Source: Deltaproteobacteria bacterium (GTDB lineage: Bacteria > Myxococcota > Kuafuiibacteriia > Kuafuiibacteriales > Kuafuiibacteriaceae). Taken from it: DNA of 64,000 bases. Made by a program: the position numbers and the translations under genes. Below are positions 44,715-52,705 of this stretch, in pieces. The notes under the pieces are model-generated. The model saw nothing but the letters and a program-made list of their open reading frames with translations. It was not told where the DNA came from and did no database searches. The stretch is taken from positions 3,782,001-3,846,000 of the forward strand of contig JADJPE010000005.1 in the NCBI GenBank assembly GCA_016713425.1, read 5' to 3'. Position 1 is the first letter of the stretch. Every line of letters starts with the position of its first letter.

Positions 44715-45800
44715 TTGCCGAGTGCATTCGGACAAGGTAATGCGCCCAACGTGAAAGTTGCCCTCGTAGGTTTCCAGGGGTCGGGAAAGACCAGCGTCCT
44801 CAATGCGCTGACCGGGCGGACGGCCGACACGGGGTTTGGCAAGAAAGGACCCAATCTGGAGCGGATTCCGGTCCCGGATCCGCGCGTCGATCGGCTCACC
44901 GAGATCTACAACCCCAAGAAGGTCGCGTACGCAGAGATTCGGTTTGTCGATGTGGCTGGGCCCATGGGTGGAAGTGAGCGCTCCACGAGTGGCCTCGATC
45001 CGGAGGTGGTTGCGCTCGTGCGCGAGTCCGACGCTTTGGTCCACGTCGTACGAGGGTTCGAGAATCCAGCGCTGAACGCGCCCGCCGATCCGGCCCGGGA
45101 CGTCGGGGCGTTCGAGGACGAGCTGATTCTCACCGACATGGTCCAGATGGAGAAGCGAATCGCGCGCCTCAAGAAGGAGAAGCGTGGACCGGAGCTCGAG
45201 TTGCTCGAGAAGCTCTATGCGGGCCTCGAAGAGGGCGTTTCACTTCGTCGGCAGTCCTTGGATGCGGACGTGGTGAAGAGCCTCGCCGGCTTCTCTTTCC
45301 TTAGTCTCAAGCCCATGCTCGTCGTTTTGAACCAGGCCGAGGACGACGTCGGCCATGCGGTTCCGGCGGAGGTTCTGGCGGCGGCGACGGAGCGGGGTGT
45401 CGACGTCATCGCGCTCTCGGCGACGATCGAAGCCGAGATCATGGCGATGGCGCCCGACGATCAGCGCGCCTTCCTCGCCGACCTCGGGCTCGACGAACCG
45501 GTGCGCGCGCGCTTCATTCGCGCCGCCTATCGGCTCCTGGACCTCATCAGCTTCTTGACGTCGGGTGAAGATGAGGTACGAGCTTGGACGATAAGCCGCG
45601 GGATGAGCGCGCGCACAGCGGCCGGCAAGATTCACTCCGATCTCGAAAGAGGCTTCATTCGCGCCGAGGTGATGGCCTGGGAGGATTTCGCCCACTATGG
45701 CAGCGAGGCCAAGGTCAAGGAAGCCGGGAAGTTCCGTTTGGAAGGCAAAGACTATATCGTGTGCGACGGGGACATCATGCATGTCCGCCACAACAGCTAG
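44715..45800 (+). CDS. Obg/YchF-type GTPase
   Basis: 361 aa (or 349 aa from GTG 44751, directly before VKVALVGFQGSGKTS). P-loop GFQGSGKTS, G3 DVAGPMGG (DxxG), and NQAE in place of NKxD, as in YchF/OLA1, which prefers ATP. The helical middle is of YchF type, and a TGS-like C-terminal domain (EVRAWTISRGMSARTAAGKIHSDLERGFIRAEVM) is present. Role by family: ribosome-associated nucleotide hydrolase. The first 12 codons are not typical. Confidence 0.88.
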   Translation: MPSAFGQGNAPNVKVALVGFQGSGKTSVLNALTGRTADTGFGKKGPNLERIPVPDPRVDRLTEIYNPKKVAYAEIRFVDVAGPMGGSERSTSGLDPEVVALVRESDALVHVVRGFENPALNAPADPARDVGAFEDELILTDMVQMEKRIARLKKEKRGPELELLEKLYAGLEEGVSLRRQSLDADVVKSLAGFSFLSLKPMLVVLNQAEDDVGHAVPAEVLAAATERGVDVIALSATIEAEIMAMAPDDQRAFLADLGLDEPVRARFIRAAYRLLDLISFLTSGEDEVRAWTISRGMSARTAAGKIHSDLERGFIRAEVMAWEDFAHYGSEAKVKEAGKFRLEGKDYIVCDGDIMHVRHNS

Positions 45801-45866
45801 GCACGCTCTTCCAGATCCAGTGGATCGTCGGATCGACGGAGCGATGATCGACGCGAGGTTCATGCG

Positions 45867-46511
45867 ATGAAGACTGATCAATTCCAAAGTTCCGCCGCGA
45901 TCGTTCTCGGGTTCACGCTTTTTGCCGCCATGTCCATGTCGGCGCCGCGGGATGCCCAAGGGCAGGATGTCGATTTGCATTTCACGCAAGTGGGCGGCCA
46001 GCTCGAGCGCGCCGACGGTGATCTTCGCGTTCTCAACGCGAGCGTGAGCGCGAAGGTCTTTGATCCGGCGCTCGCCCAGGCGGTCATCAAGGAGCTCGAG
46101 GCGGCGTTTGCCGCCGCGAAGAAGTCGACCGATCGCAGCACGGCGCTTCTTTCTGATTCTCAACGCAAGTTCGAACCCGAAATGCTGAAGCTGCGTGAGG
46201 CGATCAAGGCCTGTGAAGATCAGCTTCGCTTGTTGGCGACCGACATCGATGAGCAGACGGGCGCCGCAGGCGATGATGACGGCGATGAAGAGGACGAACC
46301 CAGTACTGCGCTCTCGGGCACCGACGACCTTGAACGGGCGGCCAATGCGCCTGACAAGGTGAAGGCTGATTGGGCGCTGCTCCGCGCATCAACAGGCTGG
46401 CTCGGGGTCGACCTGAGCGAGGCGCGCGACAAGTACAAGCGGATCGCCCGCGGGTTGAAGCTCAAGCCGTATCCCTACCCAAAGAAGCCCAAGGGAAAGC
46501 GACCGAGCTAG
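45867..46511 (+). CDS. Exported coiled-coil protein, unknown
   Basis: 214 aa with a signal peptide (SAAIVLGFTLFAAMSMSAPRDAQG). The mature protein is helical and charged (coiled coil about 40-125), has a very acidic segment (AGDDDGDEEDEPS), a second helix and a basic Lys/Pro tail (KPYPYPKKPKGKRPS). The single mature Cys is in KACEDQLR. Not recognised. Confidence 0.7.
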   Translation: MKTDQFQSSAAIVLGFTLFAAMSMSAPRDAQGQDVDLHFTQVGGQLERADGDLRVLNASVSAKVFDPALAQAVIKELEAAFAAAKKSTDRSTALLSDSQRKFEPEMLKLREAIKACEDQLRLLATDIDEQTGAAGDDDGDEEDEPSTALSGTDDLERAANAPDKVKADWALLRASTGWLGVDLSEARDKYKRIARGLKLKPYPYPKKPKGKRPS

Positions 46512-46526
46512 ACAACCGGCCTCGGC

Positions 46527-47648
46527 CTACCGGCACACACCGAAGTCGAGGCCGATATCTTGGCAAGCCTCCGAGGGATCCTGGCAGAGTGCTTCCTGCA
46601 GGTCGCATGGCTCGCGGCAAGCCGCGTTCCGTTCTCCCAAGAAGCGGACACAGAGGCCTCCGGCCGCGCAGTTTTCGCTTGTGCAGTCGGCGCCGATGGG
46701 GGCCAGGCCGGGTTCCAGGCAACTCACGAATCGACCACGCATCCCGCAGGCACGCGTCGGGCCGCAGGTGTCCGGAGCGAGCAGGGGTGAGCACTCCGGG
46801 ACGATGGATTGGCAAAGGCCGAACGAGAAGCCTTCTAGGCCCACGCAGACGTCCTCGGCATTTGGGCACTCACGGGTGTTCGCGTCGCATGGACTGAGGC
46901 ACACGGGCGTCGGTCGATCACTCAGCTTGATGCACGAGAGACCGGATGCGCACGACGCGGTGCTGCAGTCTTCACCCGCGCTGAGATCGCCGGCCGGTAC
47001 GCAGCTCGTGACGCCGCCAAAGACCGAGCAGGTTTCGTCGGAATCGCACGTCGACGGATTGAGGACGTCGCACTGACTGCCCGTGAGAACGCAGAGGCCG
47101 TAGCTAAGGTCGACGAGCGGCATGCAGACGTAGGCCTGGCTGATGTTGGGATGGGTCGGGCACGTGAAGTCCGAGGCGGCGTCACAGAGGGCGTAGCAGC
47201 GTGTTCCTTCTTCGGCGCCAAGCGCTGTGCATACCTGACCTTCGCCGCAAGAGATCTCGTCCACGGAGCAAGGATCCCCCGGTTCCGTCTCGAGCGGAGG
47301 CCGTACGTGGCAGGTCGTCGAGTCGTCGGTGACCGACCAGACGCAGCGCTCCCCGTCCTGGCAGCCCGTGTCGTTCACCGGATCGCAATCCGAGACGACC
47401 GAGTATCGCTGTGAGGATGTCTCGGAGATGGCGTCGACATCTGCGGTGCCCACGGCTGCGGCCGCTGCGGACTCTGCGGCGGGCTCTGCGGCGGCGGAGG
47501 CGTTTTCGGGGGCATCGTGGCCGCGACCTCCATGACAAGCCGCGACGGCGCCGAGCGCCGCCAACAACGCCCACGTTACGACGACGAAACTAAGGTGGCC
47601 TTGTCTGCGCGTCGGAGAACGATCACAAAGCCCTGCGATATTGACCAT
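46527..47648 (-). CDS. Cys-rich lipoprotein
   Basis: 373 aa from ATG 47648; TTG/GTG codons just upstream (47660, 47657) would overlap the VWA gene stop. Signal peptide with lipobox AVAAC (VTWALLAALGAVAAC). After an Ala/Glu-rich spacer the protein consists of about six Cys-rich units with pattern GDxCSxxxCxxGxxC, each 40-60 residues, like the Cys-rich extracellular proteins of myxobacteria. Cys pairs should form disulfides outside the inner membrane. Tightly linked with the VWA gene. Confidence 0.78.
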   Translation of the reverse strand: MVNIAGLCDRSPTRRQGHLSFVVVTWALLAALGAVAACHGGRGHDAPENASAAAEPAAESAAAAAVGTADVDAISETSSQRYSVVSDCDPVNDTGCQDGERCVWSVTDDSTTCHVRPPLETEPGDPCSVDEISCGEGQVCTALGAEEGTRCYALCDAASDFTCPTHPNISQAYVCMPLVDLSYGLCVLTGSQCDVLNPSTCDSDETCSVFGGVTSCVPAGDLSAGEDCSTASCASGLSCIKLSDRPTPVCLSPCDANTRECPNAEDVCVGLEGFSFGLCQSIVPECSPLLAPDTCGPTRACGMRGRFVSCLEPGLAPIGADCTSENCAAGGLCVRFLGERNAACREPCDLQEALCQDPSEACQDIGLDFGVCR

Positions 47649-47653
47649 TTCGT

Positions 47654-49498
47654 TCACCAACTCTCGGGCAGCGCGCGCCGCAAATAGAAGCGAGGCCGAT
47701 CGGTCGACGGGCGTCCGAGGATGACCTCGCGCCGCGTGAAGTAGTCCTGATCGCCGGTGGGAAGTCGGGTCTCTTCGATGGCATCGAACTCGAACACGTT
47801 GAAATCCGAGCGCCCCCCGTCACGCCTCGGGACCGCACGAAAGAGCACGTTGCGGATCGAGAACTCATAGCAAGTGCGCACGGCATCGTTCCCGGTCGAC
47901 GGATCGATGATCTCGTCCACGAATTCGCGCCCGTACTCGACTTGCCATGCATATTCGGCTCGGAACCAATCGGGCTCGGCGTGGAGCGGATCCATGCCCA
48001 TCTCGACCTCGGTGCGCGAGTCGAAGCCATCGGCGTCTAGGTCCGCGACGGCGTCGGTGGGGTCGGTTGGGTTGAGAAAATATCGAATTTCGACCGAGTC
48101 CATGATGCCGTCGCGATCGGTGTCGGCGCGCTGAGGATCGGTGCCGAGGATCCGCTCTTCGTCGTTCGTCAATCCATCGCCGTCGCGGTCCTCGTCACTG
48201 CTCTGGATCGGGCCAACCGGTGTCAGCATGCCGAGCTCTTGGGCGAGGTTTGCATCGAACGGCGGGCGTTCGACCACGGTTGTGACCTCTTGGTTGTTCG
48301 GCTTTCGACCGATCACATAGCTCACTAGGTCAGAGATCCCATCGTCGTCGGTGTCCGCATCGAAGCGGCTGGAAGCATACTCGTTGGTTCCGGGGTCGTC
48401 CGTTTCGAGGAAGTCAGGGAGGCCGTCCCCATCACTATCGAGTGCCATCGTCATTTCGCCATCGCGATACGCGGCCCGAAGGTTGAGATGCTGGAACACG
48501 AATCCGCGGCGGCTTACGAAGATCTTCCGAAGGGTCGGCAGATCGAGCTCGAGGTTCAAGTCCGCCGGATCGCGCACTTCTTGATAGGTTCCGTGACCCC
48601 AGTTGTCGGGCCCACAAGGGTCCGTGCTCGCGCCTTCGGCCATATCGCGAAGGAGCTGCGACGCGGGCGGATCGGGCAAGCCGACGTTGATAAAATATGT
48701 ATTGAGAAAGTCGATCATGGTGTTGAGCGGCTGGCTCGCTTTGAATCCGTCGCAGCCCGTGATTCGATCGCGAATCTTCGGGCGATTCGCGGCGAGCGAC
48801 TGATCTTGGTCGAGGAAAGGCTCAGGCTCGTTGGGACGACCGTCGGTGATGAATTGAATCGCGTATCGTGTCCCCGGGATGGTGTTGGGCCGGTTCATGT
48901 CTGCGTCGATGACGTCCCAAGCCCAAGCCAGCGCGTCTTGGTAGTTGGTTGCACCCTGGGGCACTGTGTTCTGCGCGCGCAGCTCGCTGAGCGCAGCCTG
49001 AAGAGTGGTGGGGTCGGTCACGAAATCGGTGCCGGTTGCCGTGAGTGGATAGTTGAGGCTCCCAAAGCGCAAGAACGCGAAGTAGACCGAGTTCGAGTTG
49101 GCGTAGCGGTTGACGAGATTGGCGATGGCGTCGACGCGAAGCGCACGTGGATCGGACGTCGCCATGCTCCCGGAGTAGTCGATGATAAACAGCAGCTTGA
49201 ACGGGACCAAGACCTCCGCCGAAGGCCGGGTGCAGTAGACGTCGCCTAAGGTGTAGCGGATGACACCCGCTGGTTTCGCGAAGAATCCCCAGCGCTGGTC
49301 TGGTTCGAGCGGGCGAGGGCGGTCGAGCGGAACCGTGACCCGCTCGAGCGTTCCTCGCTTCCAAAGGCGGCCGTCGTAGCAGCCCTGCACCATCGTCGCC
49401 ACGAGACTTGCGATCGTCGCGAGGGCGAGCAGCACACGGTTCGATGCGCGCGTCGAGAGGCTGGGGTCCCGTGCGCTCAAGGCCGTGTCTCCGAACAT
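47654..49498 (-). CDS. VWA-domain lipoprotein with thrombospondin-3 repeats
   Basis: 614 aa. Lipobox VQGC after a hydrophobic signal (VLLALATIASLVATMVQGC). The VWA domain starts KLLFIIDYSGSMATSDPRAL; DYSGSM is the MIDAS motif, and TDGRPNEPEP its later part. The second half has DSDGDGLPDFLETDD, DADTDDDGISD, DRDGDGLTNDEE and DTDRDGIMDSVE, i.e. calcium-binding thrombospondin type 3 repeats. Predicted surface lipoprotein that binds calcium and a partner. It is upstream of the Cys-rich lipoprotein on the same strand; the spacer is a few bases or an overlap. Confidence 0.88.
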   Translation of the reverse strand: MFGDTALSARDPSLSTRASNRVLLALATIASLVATMVQGCYDGRLWKRGTLERVTVPLDRPRPLEPDQRWGFFAKPAGVIRYTLGDVYCTRPSAEVLVPFKLLFIIDYSGSMATSDPRALRVDAIANLVNRYANSNSVYFAFLRFGSLNYPLTATGTDFVTDPTTLQAALSELRAQNTVPQGATNYQDALAWAWDVIDADMNRPNTIPGTRYAIQFITDGRPNEPEPFLDQDQSLAANRPKIRDRITGCDGFKASQPLNTMIDFLNTYFINVGLPDPPASQLLRDMAEGASTDPCGPDNWGHGTYQEVRDPADLNLELDLPTLRKIFVSRRGFVFQHLNLRAAYRDGEMTMALDSDGDGLPDFLETDDPGTNEYASSRFDADTDDDGISDLVSYVIGRKPNNQEVTTVVERPPFDANLAQELGMLTPVGPIQSSDEDRDGDGLTNDEERILGTDPQRADTDRDGIMDSVEIRYFLNPTDPTDAVADLDADGFDSRTEVEMGMDPLHAEPDWFRAEYAWQVEYGREFVDEIIDPSTGNDAVRTCYEFSIRNVLFRAVPRRDGGRSDFNVFEFDAIEETRLPTGDQDYFTRREVILGRPSTDRPRFYLRRALPESW

Positions 49499-49516
49499 GC
49501 TTTACGAGTGGTCATC

Positions 49517-50359
49517 CTAGATGTTGCCCGCCTCGAACCGAAGGACCGCATAGTCGCCTTGCCCAACCGGCGTACGGCATTCGGTCTCCATGACGATGGC
49601 GCCTTCGAGCTTTGCTTCACAGCTCCATGTGTTACGAACGTCGTTGACTCGAAACGCCACGCGGTCGGTCGTCTTTCCGGTTACGCTGAGCGCGAACGTG
49701 ACGTCGAATTGCGAAGCGACATGATCAACGATCCAGCGTCCATTGGAGATCCGGAGCCTCGCCCCCACGTTTTCGAGTCGCTGGAAGTCCTCCGGGAGCC
49801 CATCAAGGAGGGCCACCGGCGCAATGATGATCCGATCGTCGGCGTTCGGGTTCGCGATGCCGACGACGCGCATGTTGGCCTCGCCGTCGATGAGGAGCTC
49901 CGGTGTCGTCATGGCGGGCGCGCCGTTTAGACCCAGGAGTTCGACCGCATAGTCGCCGTTCTCGTTCGGGGTCTCGGCTCTTGCGGTTACGCGAATTCCG
50001 CCTGCTCTCAGGCCAAGACAAGCATAGTCGACGAAGACCATGGTCCCGTCGTCTTGCTTGCATTCGGCGTCCTGCCCTGGATTGTCCGAGGTGTTCGCGG
50101 TGGATGAGGAAATGCGCCGAAGGCCCGGCAGTTCGCTCGCGGAGAATCGGAGAAGATCCGTCAGGCGGTCGGCGCCAAGGATCGAGTAGGTCAACCGAAG
50201 ACCGTCGGTGCTTTCGAGGACGCCCGTCGGCTGATCGAGCGCGGGCTCGACCTCATCGAGTGCGAACGATTCGAATCCCGCGAACGGTGCACATCCGGAA
50301 ACGAAGGCGGAAACGACAGCGAAGACGAACGCGACGCTAACAGCTGTTCTCGCTCGCAT
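49517..50359 (-). CDS. Lipoprotein of unknown function
   Basis: 280 aa from MRARTAVSVAFVF; signal peptide with lipobox FVSGC. The mature part is beta-rich with a repeated strand pattern (DGLRLTYSILGADR, RLRISNGRWIVDHV, FDVTFALSVTG, GDYAVLRFEAG) and four Cys that may pair. Not recognised. It is transcribed toward and 18 bp from the VWA gene, so it may begin a three-lipoprotein unit. Confidence 0.72.
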   Translation of the reverse strand: MRARTAVSVAFVFAVVSAFVSGCAPFAGFESFALDEVEPALDQPTGVLESTDGLRLTYSILGADRLTDLLRFSASELPGLRRISSSTANTSDNPGQDAECKQDDGTMVFVDYACLGLRAGGIRVTARAETPNENGDYAVELLGLNGAPAMTTPELLIDGEANMRVVGIANPNADDRIIIAPVALLDGLPEDFQRLENVGARLRISNGRWIVDHVASQFDVTFALSVTGKTTDRVAFRVNDVRNTWSCEAKLEGAIVMETECRTPVGQGDYAVLRFEAGNI

Positions 50360-50437
50360 AGGCATATCTTCAGACCCGGGATGATGCATTGGCGACCGCT
50401 TTTTGATTCTTCGACATTCCTGCGTGGTCCGCGTCCT

Positions 50438-51532
50438 CTACCGAAGGTCTACGGTCGAGGACATCGTGACTCGAGTGTGCCCGACCAACATCTCGACCGC
50501 TTTCCTTTCGAGCAGACGTTGGGCCAGGCCGTCGCGCTCCTCATCCGGGGCCTCGTCGATCGCGCGCGCCAACTCAGCCGCGGAGATGCCGTCCGCATCG
50601 GCGCGTTCGTGGATGAAGTATCCAAGCTCGTGGGGGCTGAGCTCGAGGTGGAATGCTTCGATCACGGCGTAAAGAGCGAGGGTTCGTTGGATCGCTTTGC
50701 GGGCGACCTCTTGGCGCTCGACGTCTTGAATCCACGCGCTTCGATGGGCGGTGATCATGGGCTCGGGCACGCCCTTGGCGCGGAGCAGAGCCCCTTCGCT
50801 CATCTCAAAGCGCGTCGACAGCTCGGCGCCGATCATCCACTCTTCGACCGATGGCGTAAGCGGTACCCGTTCGCACAGCGCGTCGAGGACGGCGACCTCG
50901 ATCATGCGCTCGATGTCCTCGGCCCAGTCGGTCAAGAGTTGATCTTCGAGGTATTCCTGGACCTCTTCCATGGGCTTGCCGAGGTGCGTCTTGCACCAAG
51001 CCGCGCGATCGGTGATCGCGAACGTCGGCGAGCTGTCGAGGACGTCCACGAGGCAGCCTACCGAGCGGGTTCGGAGGGCTGGGATCGGATGTTCGGACGG
51101 AAAGGTGATCGAAATCGAGACCCGGTCGCCGTGCTTCTTTCCAACGAGAGCGGCCCTCAGTCCTGGGTAGAGGGGCTCGGATGATTGGGTTAGCCAGAGG
51201 CCTGCTTCTGACGCGTGGGGCAAGATCGTATCCGGGCGGGCGAAGACGATGAGGTCGATGAGCACATCGTCTTCGGTGCCCACGACACCTGGGTTCGATG
51301 AAGCCCGTCCTTCTACGTCGCACCGAAAGAGCGCGTTCCAGGCGAGGGCGAGCTCATCGGGGCCGGGGCGAGGTGGTGGATCCAGGGTGATCTGAAGATC
51401 GGACAACACCGCTTGCAACCGTTCGGCACTCGTCGCGGGTGCCGCGGCCGGGTTCTTCGCGTGGATCAGCGTGCTGCATCGAAGGTTCAAGGCCGATGCG
51501 CGGCGCGCCCCGGGTTCGCGTCCCGTCATCAT
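50438..51532 (-). CDS. Trigger-factor-like protein without ribosome-binding domain
   Basis: 364 aa from ATG 51532, whose ATGA overlaps the stop of the preceding gene. The order is an FKBP-like domain (about 80-160: GTEDDVLIDLIVFAR, GLRAALVGKKHGDRVSISITFP, SVGCLVDVLD) followed by the trigger-factor C-terminal helical arms (PMEEVQEYLEDQLL, ERMIEVAVLDALCERV, RKAIQRTLALYAVIEAFHLELS). The N-terminal ribosome-binding domain (GFRxGxxP motif) is missing. It is probably a cytoplasmic chaperone or prolyl isomerase not attached to the ribosome. Confidence 0.78.
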   Translation of the reverse strand: MMTGREPGARRASALNLRCSTLIHAKNPAAAPATSAERLQAVLSDLQITLDPPPRPGPDELALAWNALFRCDVEGRASSNPGVVGTEDDVLIDLIVFARPDTILPHASEAGLWLTQSSEPLYPGLRAALVGKKHGDRVSISITFPSEHPIPALRTRSVGCLVDVLDSSPTFAITDRAAWCKTHLGKPMEEVQEYLEDQLLTDWAEDIERMIEVAVLDALCERVPLTPSVEEWMIGAELSTRFEMSEGALLRAKGVPEPMITAHRSAWIQDVERQEVARKAIQRTLALYAVIEAFHLELSPHELGYFIHERADADGISAAELARAIDEAPDEERDGLAQRLLERKAVEMLVGHTRVTMSSTVDLR

Positions 51533-52659
51533 CTGACGATATCCCTGGCGGTTCCCGTGATAGCGCCGATCGCCGACGTCGCCGTCACGATCGGCCATCG
51601 ATAGGCCACCGGCAGCACCGGGGCGAAGATCGCGATGCCCGACATCAACGAGGTGACGTGCGCGAGAAGCCGCTTCGTCTTGGATGTTCTCGGGTCGCGC
51701 TCGATGCGTCCACTTTGCAGGACATCGTGGCAGGAAAAGAGGAACTGGAGGCCGACGGTGTAGCGTGCCGATTGGCGACCGATCCAGCCGAGTACAGAAG
51801 ATCGCTTGGTGAGCCCCGGCAACAACCGAGCGGCGAAATGCTCGCCCTCCTCGAGACCCAAGTGGGCTGCGTCTGTCGTGGCTTTCTTCAGAACCTCATG
51901 CCGTGCGGCGTCGTCTAGGGCGCGGGCGGCTCTTCTCCTGCTGAGCTGCACCGGGAGCTCGGCTTCCGGCGCGAGCGCGAGCTTGGCTTTCGACGGCTGA
52001 AACCACGAGAGCGGATTCCAAAGACGCGCCGGGCGGGCTGTCGTCACGAGCCGTTCCTTGATCATGTTTTCGACGGTTTTCGGTACCGCATCCCGGGCAA
52101 TGCCCGACCCGAGCGCCAGCTCGCGCGCGATCTCCGCGGCCCGAGCCCGGGTTCGAAGGCGAATTCGGGGATCGGCGTTCTTGCACCCCTTCCACACGGC
52201 CAGTGCGGCTTGATTGGCCTTGTGGAGGTGGTGAGAAGCGATCCCTATCGAACCCAAGCGCGCCGCGTCCATGACCGCGTTGGGTGGCCATGGAACCCAC
52301 TCGAGACTGGCGTAGTACAACGCTTTGTTCACGCCAGCGGCGAAGTCGTTCGCGACGCCCGGTGCCCTGGGGGAGGTTCCCGGCCGATCGACATCTTGGG
52401 CCAGGTCTCGGGCAACGTCTTTAGGACTCTGGGTGAGGGCCTCCGGCGGGCTCATCGTTTGGCCTGAGTCCAGCGCCTGGTTTGTTGCGAAGCTGGTTGC
52501 CCAAGGCCGCGGGTTGACGCCGACGGGACTTGACACGGCACCCTTGAACGCAAGGCGTGCGCCACAAGGATACGGCTGCGATCCTCCGGCTCTATCCGGC
52601 TCGAGACCGGAACCTGTCGAGGGCCGCGCGACAGGAGTGTCGCCTCGATCCAGCGACAT
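51529..52659 (-). CDS. Unrecognised protein, C-terminal hydrophobic helices
   Basis: 376 aa from ATG 52659 (ATG 52455 gives 308 aa). The first 100 residues are disordered. A helical region follows (VNKALYYASLEWVPWPPNAVMDAARLGS, then RIRLRTRARAAEIARELALG) and the C-terminal part has hydrophobic stretches (SLMSGIAIFAPVLPVAYRWPIVTATSAIGAIT), suggesting membrane association. Not recognised with confidence. Its stop overlaps the start of the trigger-factor-like gene (ATGA), and it follows the PEGA pseudokinase gene at 46 bp. Confidence 0.65.
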   Translation of the reverse strand: MSLDRGDTPVARPSTGSGLEPDRAGGSQPYPCGARLAFKGAVSSPVGVNPRPWATSFATNQALDSGQTMSPPEALTQSPKDVARDLAQDVDRPGTSPRAPGVANDFAAGVNKALYYASLEWVPWPPNAVMDAARLGSIGIASHHLHKANQAALAVWKGCKNADPRIRLRTRARAAEIARELALGSGIARDAVPKTVENMIKERLVTTARPARLWNPLSWFQPSKAKLALAPEAELPVQLSRRRAARALDDAARHEVLKKATTDAAHLGLEEGEHFAARLLPGLTKRSSVLGWIGRQSARYTVGLQFLFSCHDVLQSGRIERDPRTSKTKRLLAHVTSLMSGIAIFAPVLPVAYRWPIVTATSAIGAITGTARDIVR

Positions 52660-52705
52660 CTTTTCCGTGTTCGGCCGGTCCGCGTCGCCCGTCCTCGAGG
52701 GCGGT

